NCBI RefSeq assembly: GCF_004851605.1
Contig: NZ_CP031093.1
Location: 2,914,692-2,978,691, forward strand
Direction of reading: 5' to 3'
Origin: Hydrocarboniclastica marina
GTDB taxonomy: Bacteria > Pseudomonadota > Gammaproteobacteria > Pseudomonadales > Oleiphilaceae
Length of the DNA stretch: 64,000 nt
Made by a program: the position numbers and the translations under genes
In this document: one piece after another, positions 1-8,742 of the stretch
Layout of the letters: every line of letters begins with the position of its first letter
Numbering within the stretch: the first letter of the stretch is position 1
The notes under the pieces: generated by a model
Told to the model about the DNA's origin: nothing
The model's input: the letters and a program-made list of their open reading frames with translations, nothing else
The model's database searches: none

Positions 1-550
1 TGAATTCGCCAACAGGATCGCTCGCGATCTCACCAGAGAACGTGCGAGTGATCATGTTCAGTGTCAAGCCCTCGACCCGGACTACTCCAGATCCTTCATC
101 TGTTTCGCCGAAGACCAGGGGTTCCTGGACACCAGAGGCGGGCACGTTGAATGCACCGCCGCCCGAGGGAATCACCGTAGAGGGGATGTCCAACTGAACA
201 GTTATGAACCGATCGACAGACGGCAACTCGACAACGACATCTGACGACGCTGTGCCTTCTATTGAAACGGCACCGGCGAGACCAAGCCCGATTTTGGCGT
301 TTTCTGGCACCGTCGACACTACATCAATAGCGAAGGCTCCTGTCGGAGCACCAGATTCAACAGTGGCGGGCATCTCTGATGAGATGTTGGTGATGACCTG
401 CTGGTTTCCGATCAACGGAAACGGACAGGTGTAGCTGAGTTCCAGGTTAACGGGCTCGGCTGAAACCGCCCCGCTGGCCAGCGCAAGTGCTGCTGCAGAG
501 ATCGAGGTGCAAAACGCTCGCCTTCTCACCCTGTAAATGACGGGATTCAT
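1..550 (-). CDS. Secreted DUF6801-like / choice-of-anchor protein, C-terminus cut by window edge
   Basis: The frame is open from the ATG at 550 down to base 2 with no stop, so only about 183 N-terminal residues are present. A positively charged start (MNPVIYRVRRR) leads into a hydrophobic stretch ending SGAVSA|EP, a Sec signal peptide. The mature part opens with a YTCPFPLIGNQ motif and continues with ISSEMPAT, GLGLAGAVSIEGTA and GLTLNM segments that match the N-terminal domain of the three complete paralogues at 921, 3177 and 5465. It is therefore the fourth member of the array. Function is unknown; an extracytoplasmic role is inferred from the signal peptide. The Ig-like repeats and C-terminal domain would lie outside the window. 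Confidence 0.85.
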   Translation of the reverse strand, partial: MNPVIYRVRRRAFCTSISAAALALASGAVSAEPVNLELSYTCPFPLIGNQQVITNISSEMPATVESGAPTGAFAIDVVSTVPENAKIGLGLAGAVSIEGTASSDVVVELPSVDRFITVQLDIPSTVIPSGGGAFNVPASGVQEPLVFGETDEGSGVVRVEGLTLNMITRTFSGEIASDPVGEF

Positions 551-920
551 GTTGTTCTTCCTTTTGATGTAATCCGCGTTGTATTCCTGTTGGGCATAAA
601 GGCGATAAAACAGTGTCGGAATTTGTTCTCCTCCTACCCACAAGCACCAGAATTGTTTCATGACAGTCGTACAGATCGGAGTGTGTCTGCAAGGTTTGCA
701 AGGAGAGGGCGAAGTAGCCCCAACCTTCACAGACGCAGGAATTCTAACTCAGGCACATAGTTCGTTTTGCGCACTATGTCTATAAAAACCGACACACCTC
801 GACCTAAGCGGCCTGGCCAAATAGAGGAATGTCGAGGGGATCAGTACTCGACGTCGAAACGAAAAAGGCCGCCCCCGCGAGTGGGGACGGCCTTTTATTG
901 CAGAGCTTAAGATCTACTCC
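551..920 (-). promoter_or_regulatory. Leader and probable promoter region of the first paralogue, with the terminator of the second
   Basis: This gene-free stretch holds the upstream region of the gene starting at 550. A TAGAAT box on the minus strand lies at 741-746, at nearly the same distance from the start as in the three complete paralogues. The upstream TTCACA element seen in those is only weakly matched here (TGCGCA at 768-773). The terminator hairpin of the next gene is at 862-896. No small gene is apparent. Confidence 0.3.
862..896 (-). terminator. Intrinsic terminator of the 921-2738 gene
   Basis: On the minus strand a G/C-rich stem (AAAGGCCGTCCCC pairing with GGGGGCGGCCTTT around a 6-base loop) is followed by TTTC. 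It starts about 25 bases beyond the stop codon. The flanking A and T runs also make it usable in the other direction. Confidence 0.85.
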
Positions 921-2738
921 TTAGAGGATCGGAGTTAACCCCAGCTGGATGGTGTTGCCATCTCCCGACAAGAAGTGGTTGAGCACGCCGGTCAGCGGGC
1001 CGCAATTCTCAAGGGGTGGCAGATCATATTCGCCGGCCAGGATGCCGCCTTCCAGCGGCGCGAACTGCTCGCCTTCAGGAGACTGCAGGCTGATGTTCAC
1101 CGCGTCCATTGTACGGCATTCGTCGCCTCCACCGATCTTGATCGGGAAGCCAAACAGCTTGACCGTCACTTTCGGCACGCTGATGTACATGGTGGACTCG
1201 GACGTCAGTACGCCGTCCTGAAGCGTGCCTGTTGTCTGGCCTACCTGCTCAAACTCAACCTGGGCAGTCGCCTTCAGCTTGCTGAACAGCCGGGAAATCT
1301 GGACGGTTGCCTGGGTGTCGTCAAGTGCCAGATCAGCGGTATACATGCCGGTAGCGATGTCAAGCGCAGCGTCAATAGTGCCGCTCAGAGGCAGTGTGCT
1401 ATCAGAGGCTGCAATGGTCGTGCTGCCCTCGATATCCATCAGGAAGTCAACAACGGTCTGGCCGGGATCGTCACCGGTACCCAGCAACGCCACTTCGCTT
1501 GGGCTGTCGGCGTCATTGGAGGCAATGACGAGCGTCGAGCTCAGGGCACCGACAGTCTGAGGCGCAAAGGTTACAGTCACGGAACAGCTTGCGTCCGGCG
1601 CGACGGTTGTACAGTCGTTAGCGCCGATCGTGAAGACACTGGCGTCACCACCACTCACTTCGATGCCGTTAATGGTCAGCGATTCAGTACCTGCGTTGCC
1701 AATAACGATATCCTGGGAAGTGGTTTCGCCCGGCAGTACCGTGCCGAAGTTGACCTCATCCTCAACAACGATTTCCGGTACCGGAACCGCAGTGCTGCTG
1801 CCGCTCAACGCAACATCGGAGAATTGCTCGTCAGGGTCGTCAGATTCGATGGTCAGGGTCGCACTCTGTGCACCTTCACCGCTCGGGAAATAGGTCACGG
1901 TAACCGCACAGCTTTCGCCAGCGTTCACAACAGAACAGTCGCTGGACTGGGAGAACGCGCTAGCGTCAGCGCCGTCGATAGTGATCCCGTTAATGCCTAG
2001 CGGCAGGTCGCCTGCATTGGAAACAGTAACAGTGGCTTCTTCGGTCAGGCCAGCCTGGACGTTACCGAAGTCGACCGATTCCGGATCAACGCTGATATCT
2101 TGCGGCTCATCAGGATCACCTGTACCGGTGATCTCGAACGTCTGAAGAACATTGTTCTGCCCGGGATCAAGCGTACAGACCGCGGTGAACTCACCAATAG
2201 GCGCTGGCGCCACGCTACCGTCTGCAGTACGGGAGGTCATATTCAGGGTCAGGCCTTCGACTTGGATCTCGCCTGTACCTATGTCTTCTTCGCCAAACGT
2301 AAGAGAATCCTGCACGCCGAACGCCGGCACGTCAAAAGTGCCAGGCTCATCCACAGGAATTTCGGTAAACGGGATATCGAGAAGAACAGTAAGCGGCAGA
2401 GTTTGTGTAGGAAGTACGGCTTCTACATTGGACTCCGCCGTGCCTTCCACTGAAACGGCGCCAACCAGACCAAGGCCGGTCTTCGCGTTTTCTGCAACAG
2501 TTGCGATTACGTCGATGGGTACATCACCAGTAGGGGTCCCCGCTTCGATAGTCGACGGCAGGTCAGCGGAAATGTCAGCTACGACCGCCTGGTTCCCGAT
2601 CAGCGGGAACGGGCAGGTGTAGTTCAGTACGAGGTTGACTGGTTCGGCTGAAGCAGCGCCGCTGGCAGCGATCAAAGCTGTCGCTGCAATTGCCGACCGA
2701 AGCCTACCTCCGTTAGATCTGAAATTAATCGGGTTCAT
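921..2738 (-). CDS. Secreted DUF6801-like protein with two choice-of-anchor-D repeats (paralogue 2)
   Basis: 605 residues. The start is placed at the ATG at 2738 (MNPINFRSN) because AGAGGAAGAACGC precedes it and the paralogues begin identically; the open frame extends 44 codons further upstream but lacks homology. Signal peptide to about residue 31 (SGAASA|EP). Residues 33-215 form the DUF6801-like domain, with cysteines in YTCPFPLIG and VCTLDPGQ. Residues about 225-325 and 335-435 are two ASPM/SPD-2/Hydin-type Ig-like repeats (SVDFGNVQAG, VNFGTVLPG), each with a conserved DC...C pair. Residues about 445-605 are a C-terminal domain with DECRTM and ENCGPLTG. Such architectures are known mainly from secreted, partly actinobacterial proteins of unknown function. 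A surface or adhesive role is only inference. Confidence 0.9.
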   Translation of the reverse strand: MNPINFRSNGGRLRSAIAATALIAASGAASAEPVNLVLNYTCPFPLIGNQAVVADISADLPSTIEAGTPTGDVPIDVIATVAENAKTGLGLVGAVSVEGTAESNVEAVLPTQTLPLTVLLDIPFTEIPVDEPGTFDVPAFGVQDSLTFGEEDIGTGEIQVEGLTLNMTSRTADGSVAPAPIGEFTAVCTLDPGQNNVLQTFEITGTGDPDEPQDISVDPESVDFGNVQAGLTEEATVTVSNAGDLPLGINGITIDGADASAFSQSSDCSVVNAGESCAVTVTYFPSGEGAQSATLTIESDDPDEQFSDVALSGSSTAVPVPEIVVEDEVNFGTVLPGETTSQDIVIGNAGTESLTINGIEVSGGDASVFTIGANDCTTVAPDASCSVTVTFAPQTVGALSSTLVIASNDADSPSEVALLGTGDDPGQTVVDFLMDIEGSTTIAASDSTLPLSGTIDAALDIATGMYTADLALDDTQATVQISRLFSKLKATAQVEFEQVGQTTGTLQDGVLTSESTMYISVPKVTVKLFGFPIKIGGGDECRTMDAVNISLQSPEGEQFAPLEGGILAGEYDLPPLENCGPLTGVLNHFLSGDGNTIQLGLTPIL

Positions 2739-3176
2739 GCGTTCTTCCTCTAGTTTTTTGGCTGTCTTTTGTTTTTCCTTGTGCAGACTGCGCAATGAAC
2801 TGTTCGGTTCTGCCTTGCTTTTCTTTCCGTGGGTGCAAATTGGCATCACGCGATCCCGGGTCCGTTGCACCCAGATCGTCCGCTTAGCTCAGCTACCCTT
2901 GCATCCGCTTACGCTGAAGCGTTTAAAGGACTGAAGCTCACTCGGACTGAGCCATCTTATAGAGGGAAATAACGTTGAAATGTGAACTATTGCAGAGTCT
3001 TTGATGGCCGACATTAAGGTGAATTCATGACCTAAATCAGCAGCATGCTTCAGCAGAGCTTGAGTTTTTGCCTCCCAAACCGTACCTCCACTACACCATT
3101 GTGCTCGAACGTGGGGCAGTTTCTGCCTTCATCAGAGAAGGCAGAAACCCGGAAGCTGACGCTCAGCACATCCGAT
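2739..3176 (-). promoter_or_regulatory. Conserved promoter and long leader of paralogue 2, plus terminator of paralogue 3
   Basis: On the minus strand TTCACA (2981-2986) is followed after exactly 21 bases by TAAGAT (2954-2959). The same TTCACA-N21-TARRAT layout precedes paralogues 3 and 4 at matching distances. A start about seven bases past the second box would give a leader of roughly 210 bases. Near the gene, 2781-2793 holds the near-perfect palindrome GTGCAGACTGCGC, also conserved at the same spacing in the paralogues. A 21-base gap is too wide for a standard sigma-70 pair, so TTCACA may be an activator site. Bases 3119-3148 are the hairpin after the next gene. Confidence 0.5.
3119..3148 (-). 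terminator. Hairpin downstream of paralogue 3
   Basis: A perfect 12-bp stem (GTTTCTGCCTTC / GAAGGCAGAAAC) with a 6-base loop lies about 30 bases past the stop of the gene at 3177. No long T-run follows on the minus strand, so termination is likely but less certain than at the sister genes. Confidence 0.55.
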
Positions 3177-4991
3177 TCAAATCGGGGCCAAGATGGGGAT
3201 CAGTCCTAGTTCCATGGTGTTGCCCTTTCCCACCATAGAGCCATTGATGACGCTAGTCAGTGGCCCGCAGTTCTGGAATGGCGGAACCGCGTACTCACCA
3301 GCAACAAACCCGCCGCCATCTATTTCGAACGGCTCACCCTCAGGAGACTGCATGGAGATGGTCACGGGGTCCATCGTCCGGCAGTCATCTCCCCCACCGA
3401 CTCTGATCGGAAAACCGAACAGGGTGACGGTTATCCTGGGAAGTTTTATATATAACGAAGATGCAAATGCAAGAACCTCACCCTGCAGTGTCCCTTCGGT
3501 CTCGCCCACAGGCTCAAATACCACCTCTGCAGTACCCTTGAGGTTACGGAACAGATGTGAAACAGGGATCACCGCCTGTGTATCGTTTAGTATCAGGTCG
3601 CCTTTGAGCATGCCCATCGTCAGGTCAGTGTCAGAGTCAATATAGCCTCGCAAATTCAGGGTGCTTTCGGATGCCGCGATAGTGGTAGTGCCTTCAAACT
3701 CTAACACGAACACGACAGGACGAATCGTTGGGGTGGAACCACGGAGAGTGACTTCCGTTGGGCTAGCAGCGTCGTTGGAGGCAATGGACAGCGTAGCCTC
3801 GAAGTCGCCCATCATCGGGGGCGCGAACATTACAGTTACGACGCAGGTTGCGTCTTGCTCGACAACTGTACAGTTATGACTAAAAGTGAAGGCCCCCACT
3901 TCGTCGTCGACGATGTCGATCTCATCGATAAAAAGGGATCCAATGCCCGCATTACCGACCGAGAGATCCTGGGTAACCAGTGAACCCAGTTCGACCTGAC
4001 CAAAGTCAGTCACCGACTCAACGACAATTTCTGGTTCCGGTATCACCACGCTATTCCCACCCAGTGGCACTTCCGTCAGCCCAGCATCCGGGTCGTCGGA
4101 CTCGATCATGAGCCTGGCGCTCTGAACCCCCTCGTCGGTCGGGAAGTAGGTAATGTTGACCAGACAACTTTCGCCGGGTCCTACAACAGAGCAGTCACTG
4201 GACTGAGAGAACGCGCTTGCGTCATCTCCGGAAATGCCAAAGCCGTTGATACCCAGTGGCAGGTCACCGTCGTTATACACGGTCACAACCGCTGATTCGG
4301 TGAGCCCGGCCTGGACATTGCCGAAATCAACAGACTGGGGGTCGACCGAAATGTTCTGAGGCTCATCTGGTCCGTCATAGCCAATTTCAAATGAGTGCAG
4401 GGCATTGTCCTGTCCGGGGTTAAGTGCACAAACGGACGTAAACTCGCCAATGGGAGCTGGGGCGATACTGCCATCGGCGGTACGGGCTATTATGCCCAGA
4501 GTCAGACCTACGACTCTGACTGTAGCCGTTCCGACATGTTCGTCGTCAAAATGGATTGGCGGCTGAGTACCAAAGGCGGGTACATCGAATGACCCTGGCA
4601 CCTCCACTGGCACCTCTGTTGGCGGGATATCCAGCGAGACAGACAAGGGAAGGTCTACGCCAGGAGTTTCGATGACTACGTCGGCTTCTGCCGTACCCTC
4701 AACCAGCACGGCCCCGACAAGCCCAAGGCCTATTTTCGCACCTTCCGCAACGGTTGCAGTCACATCAATGTCAAACGGTCCAACAGGCTCGCCTACCCCG
4801 ACGACTACAGGCATATCGGAGGAGATGTCAGCGACAACAGCCTGATCTCCTATCAGTGGAAATGGGCAGGTGAAATCAAGCTCCAGGCTGACCGGCACCG
4901 CTGAAGCGGTACCGCTGGCAGCAAGCAGGACTGTCGCCGCTAGTGCCGAACGCAGCGAATTTAAATTCAAGGCATGCTTAATCAGGTTCAT
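3177..4991 (-). CDS. Secreted DUF6801-like protein with two choice-of-anchor-D repeats (paralogue 3)
   Basis: 604 residues, start at 4991 preceded by AGAGGAACAATCA. Signal peptide MNLIKHALNLNSLRSALAAT...SGTASA|VP. The domain order is the same as in paralogues 2 and 4: a DUF6801-like N-terminal domain (FTCPFPLIGDQ), two Ig-like repeats (SVDFGNVQAG; TDFGQVELG) each with paired cysteines, and a C-terminal domain (DDCRTM, QNCGPLTS, ending LGLIPILAPI). It is the most diverged of the three complete copies: its Ig-like repeat 2 and C-terminal region carry many substitutions, whereas copies 2 and 4 are close to each other. This suggests an older duplication followed by a more recent one. Function is unknown. 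Confidence 0.9.
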   Translation of the reverse strand: MNLIKHALNLNSLRSALAATVLLAASGTASAVPVSLELDFTCPFPLIGDQAVVADISSDMPVVVGVGEPVGPFDIDVTATVAEGAKIGLGLVGAVLVEGTAEADVVIETPGVDLPLSVSLDIPPTEVPVEVPGSFDVPAFGTQPPIHFDDEHVGTATVRVVGLTLGIIARTADGSIAPAPIGEFTSVCALNPGQDNALHSFEIGYDGPDEPQNISVDPQSVDFGNVQAGLTESAVVTVYNDGDLPLGINGFGISGDDASAFSQSSDCSVVGPGESCLVNITYFPTDEGVQSARLMIESDDPDAGLTEVPLGGNSVVIPEPEIVVESVTDFGQVELGSLVTQDLSVGNAGIGSLFIDEIDIVDDEVGAFTFSHNCTVVEQDATCVVTVMFAPPMMGDFEATLSIASNDAASPTEVTLRGSTPTIRPVVFVLEFEGTTTIAASESTLNLRGYIDSDTDLTMGMLKGDLILNDTQAVIPVSHLFRNLKGTAEVVFEPVGETEGTLQGEVLAFASSLYIKLPRITVTLFGFPIRVGGGDDCRTMDPVTISMQSPEGEPFEIDGGGFVAGEYAVPPFQNCGPLTSVINGSMVGKGNTMELGLIPILAPI

Positions 4992-5464
4992 TGATTGTTC
5001 CTCTACTTTAGGTCTGTTTTTTGTTGTAGTTGTGCAGACTGCGCGAAAGAACAGCTATCCCGCCTTGCGTTCACTTCTTGGACCCGCCTTTTCGAGCAAC
5101 CGCTCTGGTACAGCTCGCTGGCAGCTATGACGTGCTGGACCGCCGAGTGCGAGTGCGCCTGTTGACTACCCGGCTTTCACCAGCAGCAGCCCGTGGCTCT
5201 CCGATTCTAAACAAACCATATACGTCGTTATGTGAACCGTTACAGATAGCAGAGCTAATCATATCAAGAGCGAAGACCGCTTCGAAGACACAGGAATAGA
5301 GCTAGCGCTGGTGTTCTTCCTGCTACAGGCGATTGGAGGGTTAGATAGAGAGTGGGGGTTGTGGCTGCTGCTGGGGTACTGAATGGAGGAATGCGTGAAG
5401 CCTAACGGAGAAGGCCCCCTCGCAAGCGAGGGGGCCTTTGTTTTGCCGAACTAAGAGTCAGCCC
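4992..5464 (-). promoter_or_regulatory. Conserved promoter and long leader of paralogue 3
   Basis: Minus-strand TTCACA (5231-5236), 21-base gap, TAGAAT (5204-5209). The palindrome GTGCAGACTGCGC sits at 5032-5044, 41 bases from the start codon, as in paralogue 4. About 5240-5410 shows no gene or clear element; the terminator of the next gene is at 5411-5438. Confidence 0.5.
5411..5438 (-). terminator. Strong hairpin terminator of paralogue 4
   Basis: A perfect 13-bp G/C-rich stem (AAGGCCCCCTCGC / GCGAGGGGGCCTT) with a two-base loop lies 27 bases past the stop at 5465. T-rich sequence follows on both strands and is better on the plus strand, so it can probably act in both directions. Confidence 0.8.
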
Positions 5465-7285
5465 TTAGAGGATCGGGGTGAGTCCCAGTTGGATGGTGTT
5501 GCCACTTCCGCTCAGGAAGCCGTTAAGAACGCCGGTCAGAGCACCGCAGTTCTCAAGGGGAGGCAGGTCGTATTCACCCGCTACAATGCCACCTTCCAGC
5601 GGTGAGAAAGTCTCACCTTCAGGCGTTTGCAGGTTGATGGTTACAGGCTCAGAAGTGCGGCAATCAGCACCACCGCCCAGCGTGACCGGGATGAACCCGA
5701 ACAGCTTGGTAGTAACCTTAGGCACTTTGATGTACATGGTGGACTCTGAAGTCAGGACGTTGTTCTGCAGGAGACCGGTAGTCTGGCCAACTTGCTCGAA
5801 CTGAACCTGTGCAGTTGCTTTCAGCTTACGGAACAGCTGGGAGATCTGAACAGTTGCAGTCGTGTTGTCGAGAGTCAGGTCAGCGGTGTACAGGCCGGTA
5901 GCCAGTTCAAGATCCGCGTCGATCTGGCCGGTAAGAGCCAAGTCGCTGTCAGAGGCCGCGATAGTGGTGGTGCCTTCGAGGTCATAGGACAGTTCTACGG
6001 GCTCACCGCCATCGTCGATTTCTTTGCCAGTACCTACCAGAGACACCTGGCTTGGGCTATTCGCGTCGTTAGAAGCGATAGACAAGGTAGCGCTCAGAGG
6101 ACCTTCGACCTGCGGAGCAAACGTCACGGTTACGGAGCAGGACGCGTCCGGAGCGACAGTCGTACAGTCATTGGTCTGCGTGTACGCAGCATCGCCGGAG
6201 ATATCGATTCCGTTGATGGTCAGGTCCGCAGTGCCGTCGTTACCGATTACGATTTCCTGAGTGGTGCTTTCGCCAGGCAGAACAGAACCGAAGCTGGCTT
6301 CGTCCTGGACAACGATTTCAGGAACCGGAACCGCAACACTGGTGCCGCTCAATGAAACGTCAGAGAACTGGGCATCTGGATCGTCAGACTCGATGGTCAG
6401 CGTAGCATTCTGTGCACCTTCACCGCTTGGGAAGTAGGTGACGGTTACCGCACAGCTTTCGCCAGCGTTAACAACAGAACAGTCACTTGACTGGGAGAAT
6501 GCAGCTGCGTCAGCGCCGCTGATGCTAACGCCGTTGATGCCCAGTGGCAGGTCGCCATCGTTGGACACGGTCACAGTCGCTTCTTCAGTCAGACCAGCCT
6601 GAACATTGCCGAACGCAACCGAAGCCGGGTCAACAACGATGTTCTGCGGGTCGTCAATCACAACGTCTTCGACGGTGATTTCGAACGTCTGCAGGACGTT
6701 GTTCTGGCCAGCGTCCAGCGTACAGACCGAAGTGAACTCGCCGATCGGGGCTGGTGCAACGCTGCCATCAGCGGTGCGAGCTATCATGTTGAGGGTCAGA
6801 CCTTCAACTTGGATTTCACCGGTGCCTTCATCTTCTGGGCCGAAGGTCAGGGAGTCCTGAACGCCGATCGCAGGTACGTCAAAGGTGCCGGGCTCGTTCA
6901 CGGGAATTTCGGTGAACGGGATGTCCAAAAGAACGGTAAGCGGAAGAGTTTGTGTAGGAAGTACGGCTTCTACCCCGGACTCCGCGGTACCTTCGACGGA
7001 CACAGCGCCAACCAGACCAAGACCGGTCTTGGCGTTAGCGGCAACAGTTGCGATTACATCGATGGGCACATCACCGGTAGGCGTGCCAGCTTCAATGGTA
7101 GATGGAAGGTCAGCAGAGATATTGGCGATAACTGCTTGGTTCCCGATCAGCGGGAACGGACAGGTGTAGTTCAGTACGAGGTTAACCGGTTCGGCTGAAG
7201 CAGCGCCGCTGGCAGCAATCAAAGCTGTCGCTGCGATTGCGGACCGAAGCCTGCCCCCATTTGTCTTGAAATTAATCGGGCTCAT
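5465..7285 (-). CDS. Secreted DUF6801-like protein with two choice-of-anchor-D repeats (paralogue 4)
   Basis: 606 residues, start at 7285 (MSPINFKTNGG) behind AGAGGAAGAACGC. Signal peptide ends SGAASA|EP. The DUF6801-like N-terminal domain (residues about 33-215) is almost identical to paralogue 2. Two Ig-like repeats follow (SVAFGNVQAG; ASFGSVLPG) with DC...C pairs, then the C-terminal domain (residues about 445-606: ADCRTS, ENCGALTG, ending LGLTPIL). High similarity to paralogue 2, including leader DNA, points to recent tandem duplication or gene conversion. The conserved cysteines suit disulfides outside the cytoplasm. No catalytic motif is visible. Confidence 0.9.
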   Translation of the reverse strand: MSPINFKTNGGRLRSAIAATALIAASGAASAEPVNLVLNYTCPFPLIGNQAVIANISADLPSTIEAGTPTGDVPIDVIATVAANAKTGLGLVGAVSVEGTAESGVEAVLPTQTLPLTVLLDIPFTEIPVNEPGTFDVPAIGVQDSLTFGPEDEGTGEIQVEGLTLNMIARTADGSVAPAPIGEFTSVCTLDAGQNNVLQTFEITVEDVVIDDPQNIVVDPASVAFGNVQAGLTEEATVTVSNDGDLPLGINGVSISGADAAAFSQSSDCSVVNAGESCAVTVTYFPSGEGAQNATLTIESDDPDAQFSDVSLSGTSVAVPVPEIVVQDEASFGSVLPGESTTQEIVIGNDGTADLTINGIDISGDAAYTQTNDCTTVAPDASCSVTVTFAPQVEGPLSATLSIASNDANSPSQVSLVGTGKEIDDGGEPVELSYDLEGTTTIAASDSDLALTGQIDADLELATGLYTADLTLDNTTATVQISQLFRKLKATAQVQFEQVGQTTGLLQNNVLTSESTMYIKVPKVTTKLFGFIPVTLGGGADCRTSEPVTINLQTPEGETFSPLEGGIVAGEYDLPPLENCGALTGVLNGFLSGSGNTIQLGLTPIL

Positions 7286-7752
7286 GCGTTCTTCCTCTAA
7301 TTTAAGTCTGTATTTTGTTTTACTTGTGCAGACTGCGCGATGAACTATGCGTCATCTGCCTTGCATCCATTCCCCGCAACCCCCACCCGGGCGCTACCGG
7401 CGATCCGTCCTGTCACGGCTAAACTGTTCGCCGCATGTCCGCCTCCCGATTCCCGCCAGTCTCTGTTGTGGAGCCCTGACAAAACTATTTGGTTGCGGAC
7501 GATTTGATTCTAGACCAGGTGGTAATATCGAAATGTGAACTACTAAGCGGATAGGAATTAAGGTTACAAATGGACGAAAAGACATTCAGCGGGCGACAAA
7601 TAATGAATATCCGTTCAGCTTCTGTTCAGCTGGTCGGAGCGCGGTCCAGTCCGGGTTTTTGGCCCCGGCAAAGAAAAAAGCCGCCCCAATATCTTGGGAC
7701 GGCTCTCTTGGCGCATTAGTCGATCTGCGCCCATTTCACAACAGTGTCGTGA
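7286..7752 (-). promoter_or_regulatory. Conserved promoter and long leader of paralogue 4
   Basis: Minus-strand TTCACA (7534-7539), 21-base gap, TAGAAT (7507-7512). The palindrome GTGCAGACTGCGC is at 7326-7338, 41 bases before the start codon. The predicted leader is about 215 bases. The rest (about 7545-7670) shows no gene; the terminator of the next gene is at 7671-7703. Confidence 0.5.
7671..7703 (-). terminator. Intrinsic terminator of the 7753 gene
   Basis: On the minus strand the stem GCCGTCCCAA / TTGGGGCGGC (one G-T pair) with a four-base loop is followed directly by TTTTTTC. It lies about 50 bases past the stop codon. Confidence 0.85.
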
Positions 7753-8742
7753 TCAGTGACCGTACACAACCATGTCGGCAGTAATAGCAAGGTCGGTCAT
7801 GTAGATTGCCCCGATGGACTCGCCGTTACCCATTGTGATGTTGGTCAGATCCAGATCACCCGAGAAGTCCTGCACGTTCACGCGCAGAGCATCCTGATCA
7901 GTACCCAGGTAATCTTCAGCTACGCCGATATCTGCCTGGGCGTGAGCGAATGACACGCCCTGCGCACTGTTACGGGCCATGCCGATCAACTGGCCACGGG
8001 TGTTATGTAGCGAGAAGCCCAGGCTCGTACCCATGAATGGCAGCGTCACTTCACCTGCAGCGTTGAAGTAAGCGTTGATATTCATGCTGTTCGATTCTTC
8101 CTGAACGACTATGTCGATCGGGCCAAGGTTACCCTTGATGCTCAGGTCGGACACGAGGACAGTACTGCCGGCATTGCTTGCGGCCATGTCGCCCAGATTG
8201 TTTATGTTGGCGCTGCCGTCATCATTTGTTTCTTTCGCCAGAGACACGCTGTCGATGTCCAAGCTGAAATCGACGGGGAACAGACCGGTAGTACGCATGG
8301 AAATGACGAGATCACCGTCAGATACGTTCGGGTCGGTTTCAACTGCGTTAATGTTGTCGGTAATCTCCTGAAGCAAGGCTGCGTCCGAGTTCTTCAGGAT
8401 ACTTTCCTGGTACAGGTACTCGCCAGCCGTGCCTGTTGGGATATCGTCACGAACGCCCGTGCCTGCAACGTCCACATGAATACGGATCTCGTCCAGGAAT
8501 TCATTCCCTGAACCCGGCTCTCCGCCGCCCGCCAGTCTCAGACCGTCAATGACCAGGAAACCCTTATCCTGGTAGGCAATCTCACCGACACTGATGGTTG
8601 CTTTGTTGATATCGATGGTCACACCTGCCTGACCGGTAACGTCGCCCATGGCACCGTCGTTCAAAGCTTGCATTTCGGCTTGTGCTGCGAAGGGTGCTGC
8701 AGAGATAGCAGCAACCAGTGCGATTTTTTTCAGGCCTTTCAT
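7753..8742 (-). CDS. Secreted protein of the MKGLKKIALV...VTGQAG family (DUF6160-like)
   Basis: 329 residues, start at 8742 behind AGGAGAATAAG. Signal peptide MKGLKKIALVAAISAAPFAAQA, then a LNDGAMGDVTGQAGVTIDI stretch. That signature is known from a family of exported proteins in Marinobacter, Pseudomonas and Acinetobacter relatives, some encoded near surface-appendage genes; the DUF6160 label is from memory. The mature protein is rich in short alternating hydrophobic stretches (VSVDLDI-like, DLAITADMVVYG), which suggests a beta-rich, possibly outer-membrane or surface protein. No enzyme motif is visible. It has its own terminator and is followed by the DUF6801 array on the same strand, so a shared envelope role is possible but unproven. 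Confidence 0.8.
   Translation of the reverse strand: MKGLKKIALVAAISAAPFAAQAEMQALNDGAMGDVTGQAGVTIDINKATISVGEIAYQDKGFLVIDGLRLAGGGEPGSGNEFLDEIRIHVDVAGTGVRDDIPTGTAGEYLYQESILKNSDAALLQEITDNINAVETDPNVSDGDLVISMRTTGLFPVDFSLDIDSVSLAKETNDDGSANINNLGDMAASNAGSTVLVSDLSIKGNLGPIDIVVQEESNSMNINAYFNAAGEVTLPFMGTSLGFSLHNTRGQLIGMARNSAQGVSFAHAQADIGVAEDYLGTDQDALRVNVQDFSGDLDLTNITMGNGESIGAIYMTDLAITADMVVYGH

Noticed and set aside
975-2000. Long plus-strand open frame (341 codons) across the second paralogue
   Set aside because: It is antisense to a clearly coding gene with signal peptide and conserved domains; its translation shows no recognisable motif.
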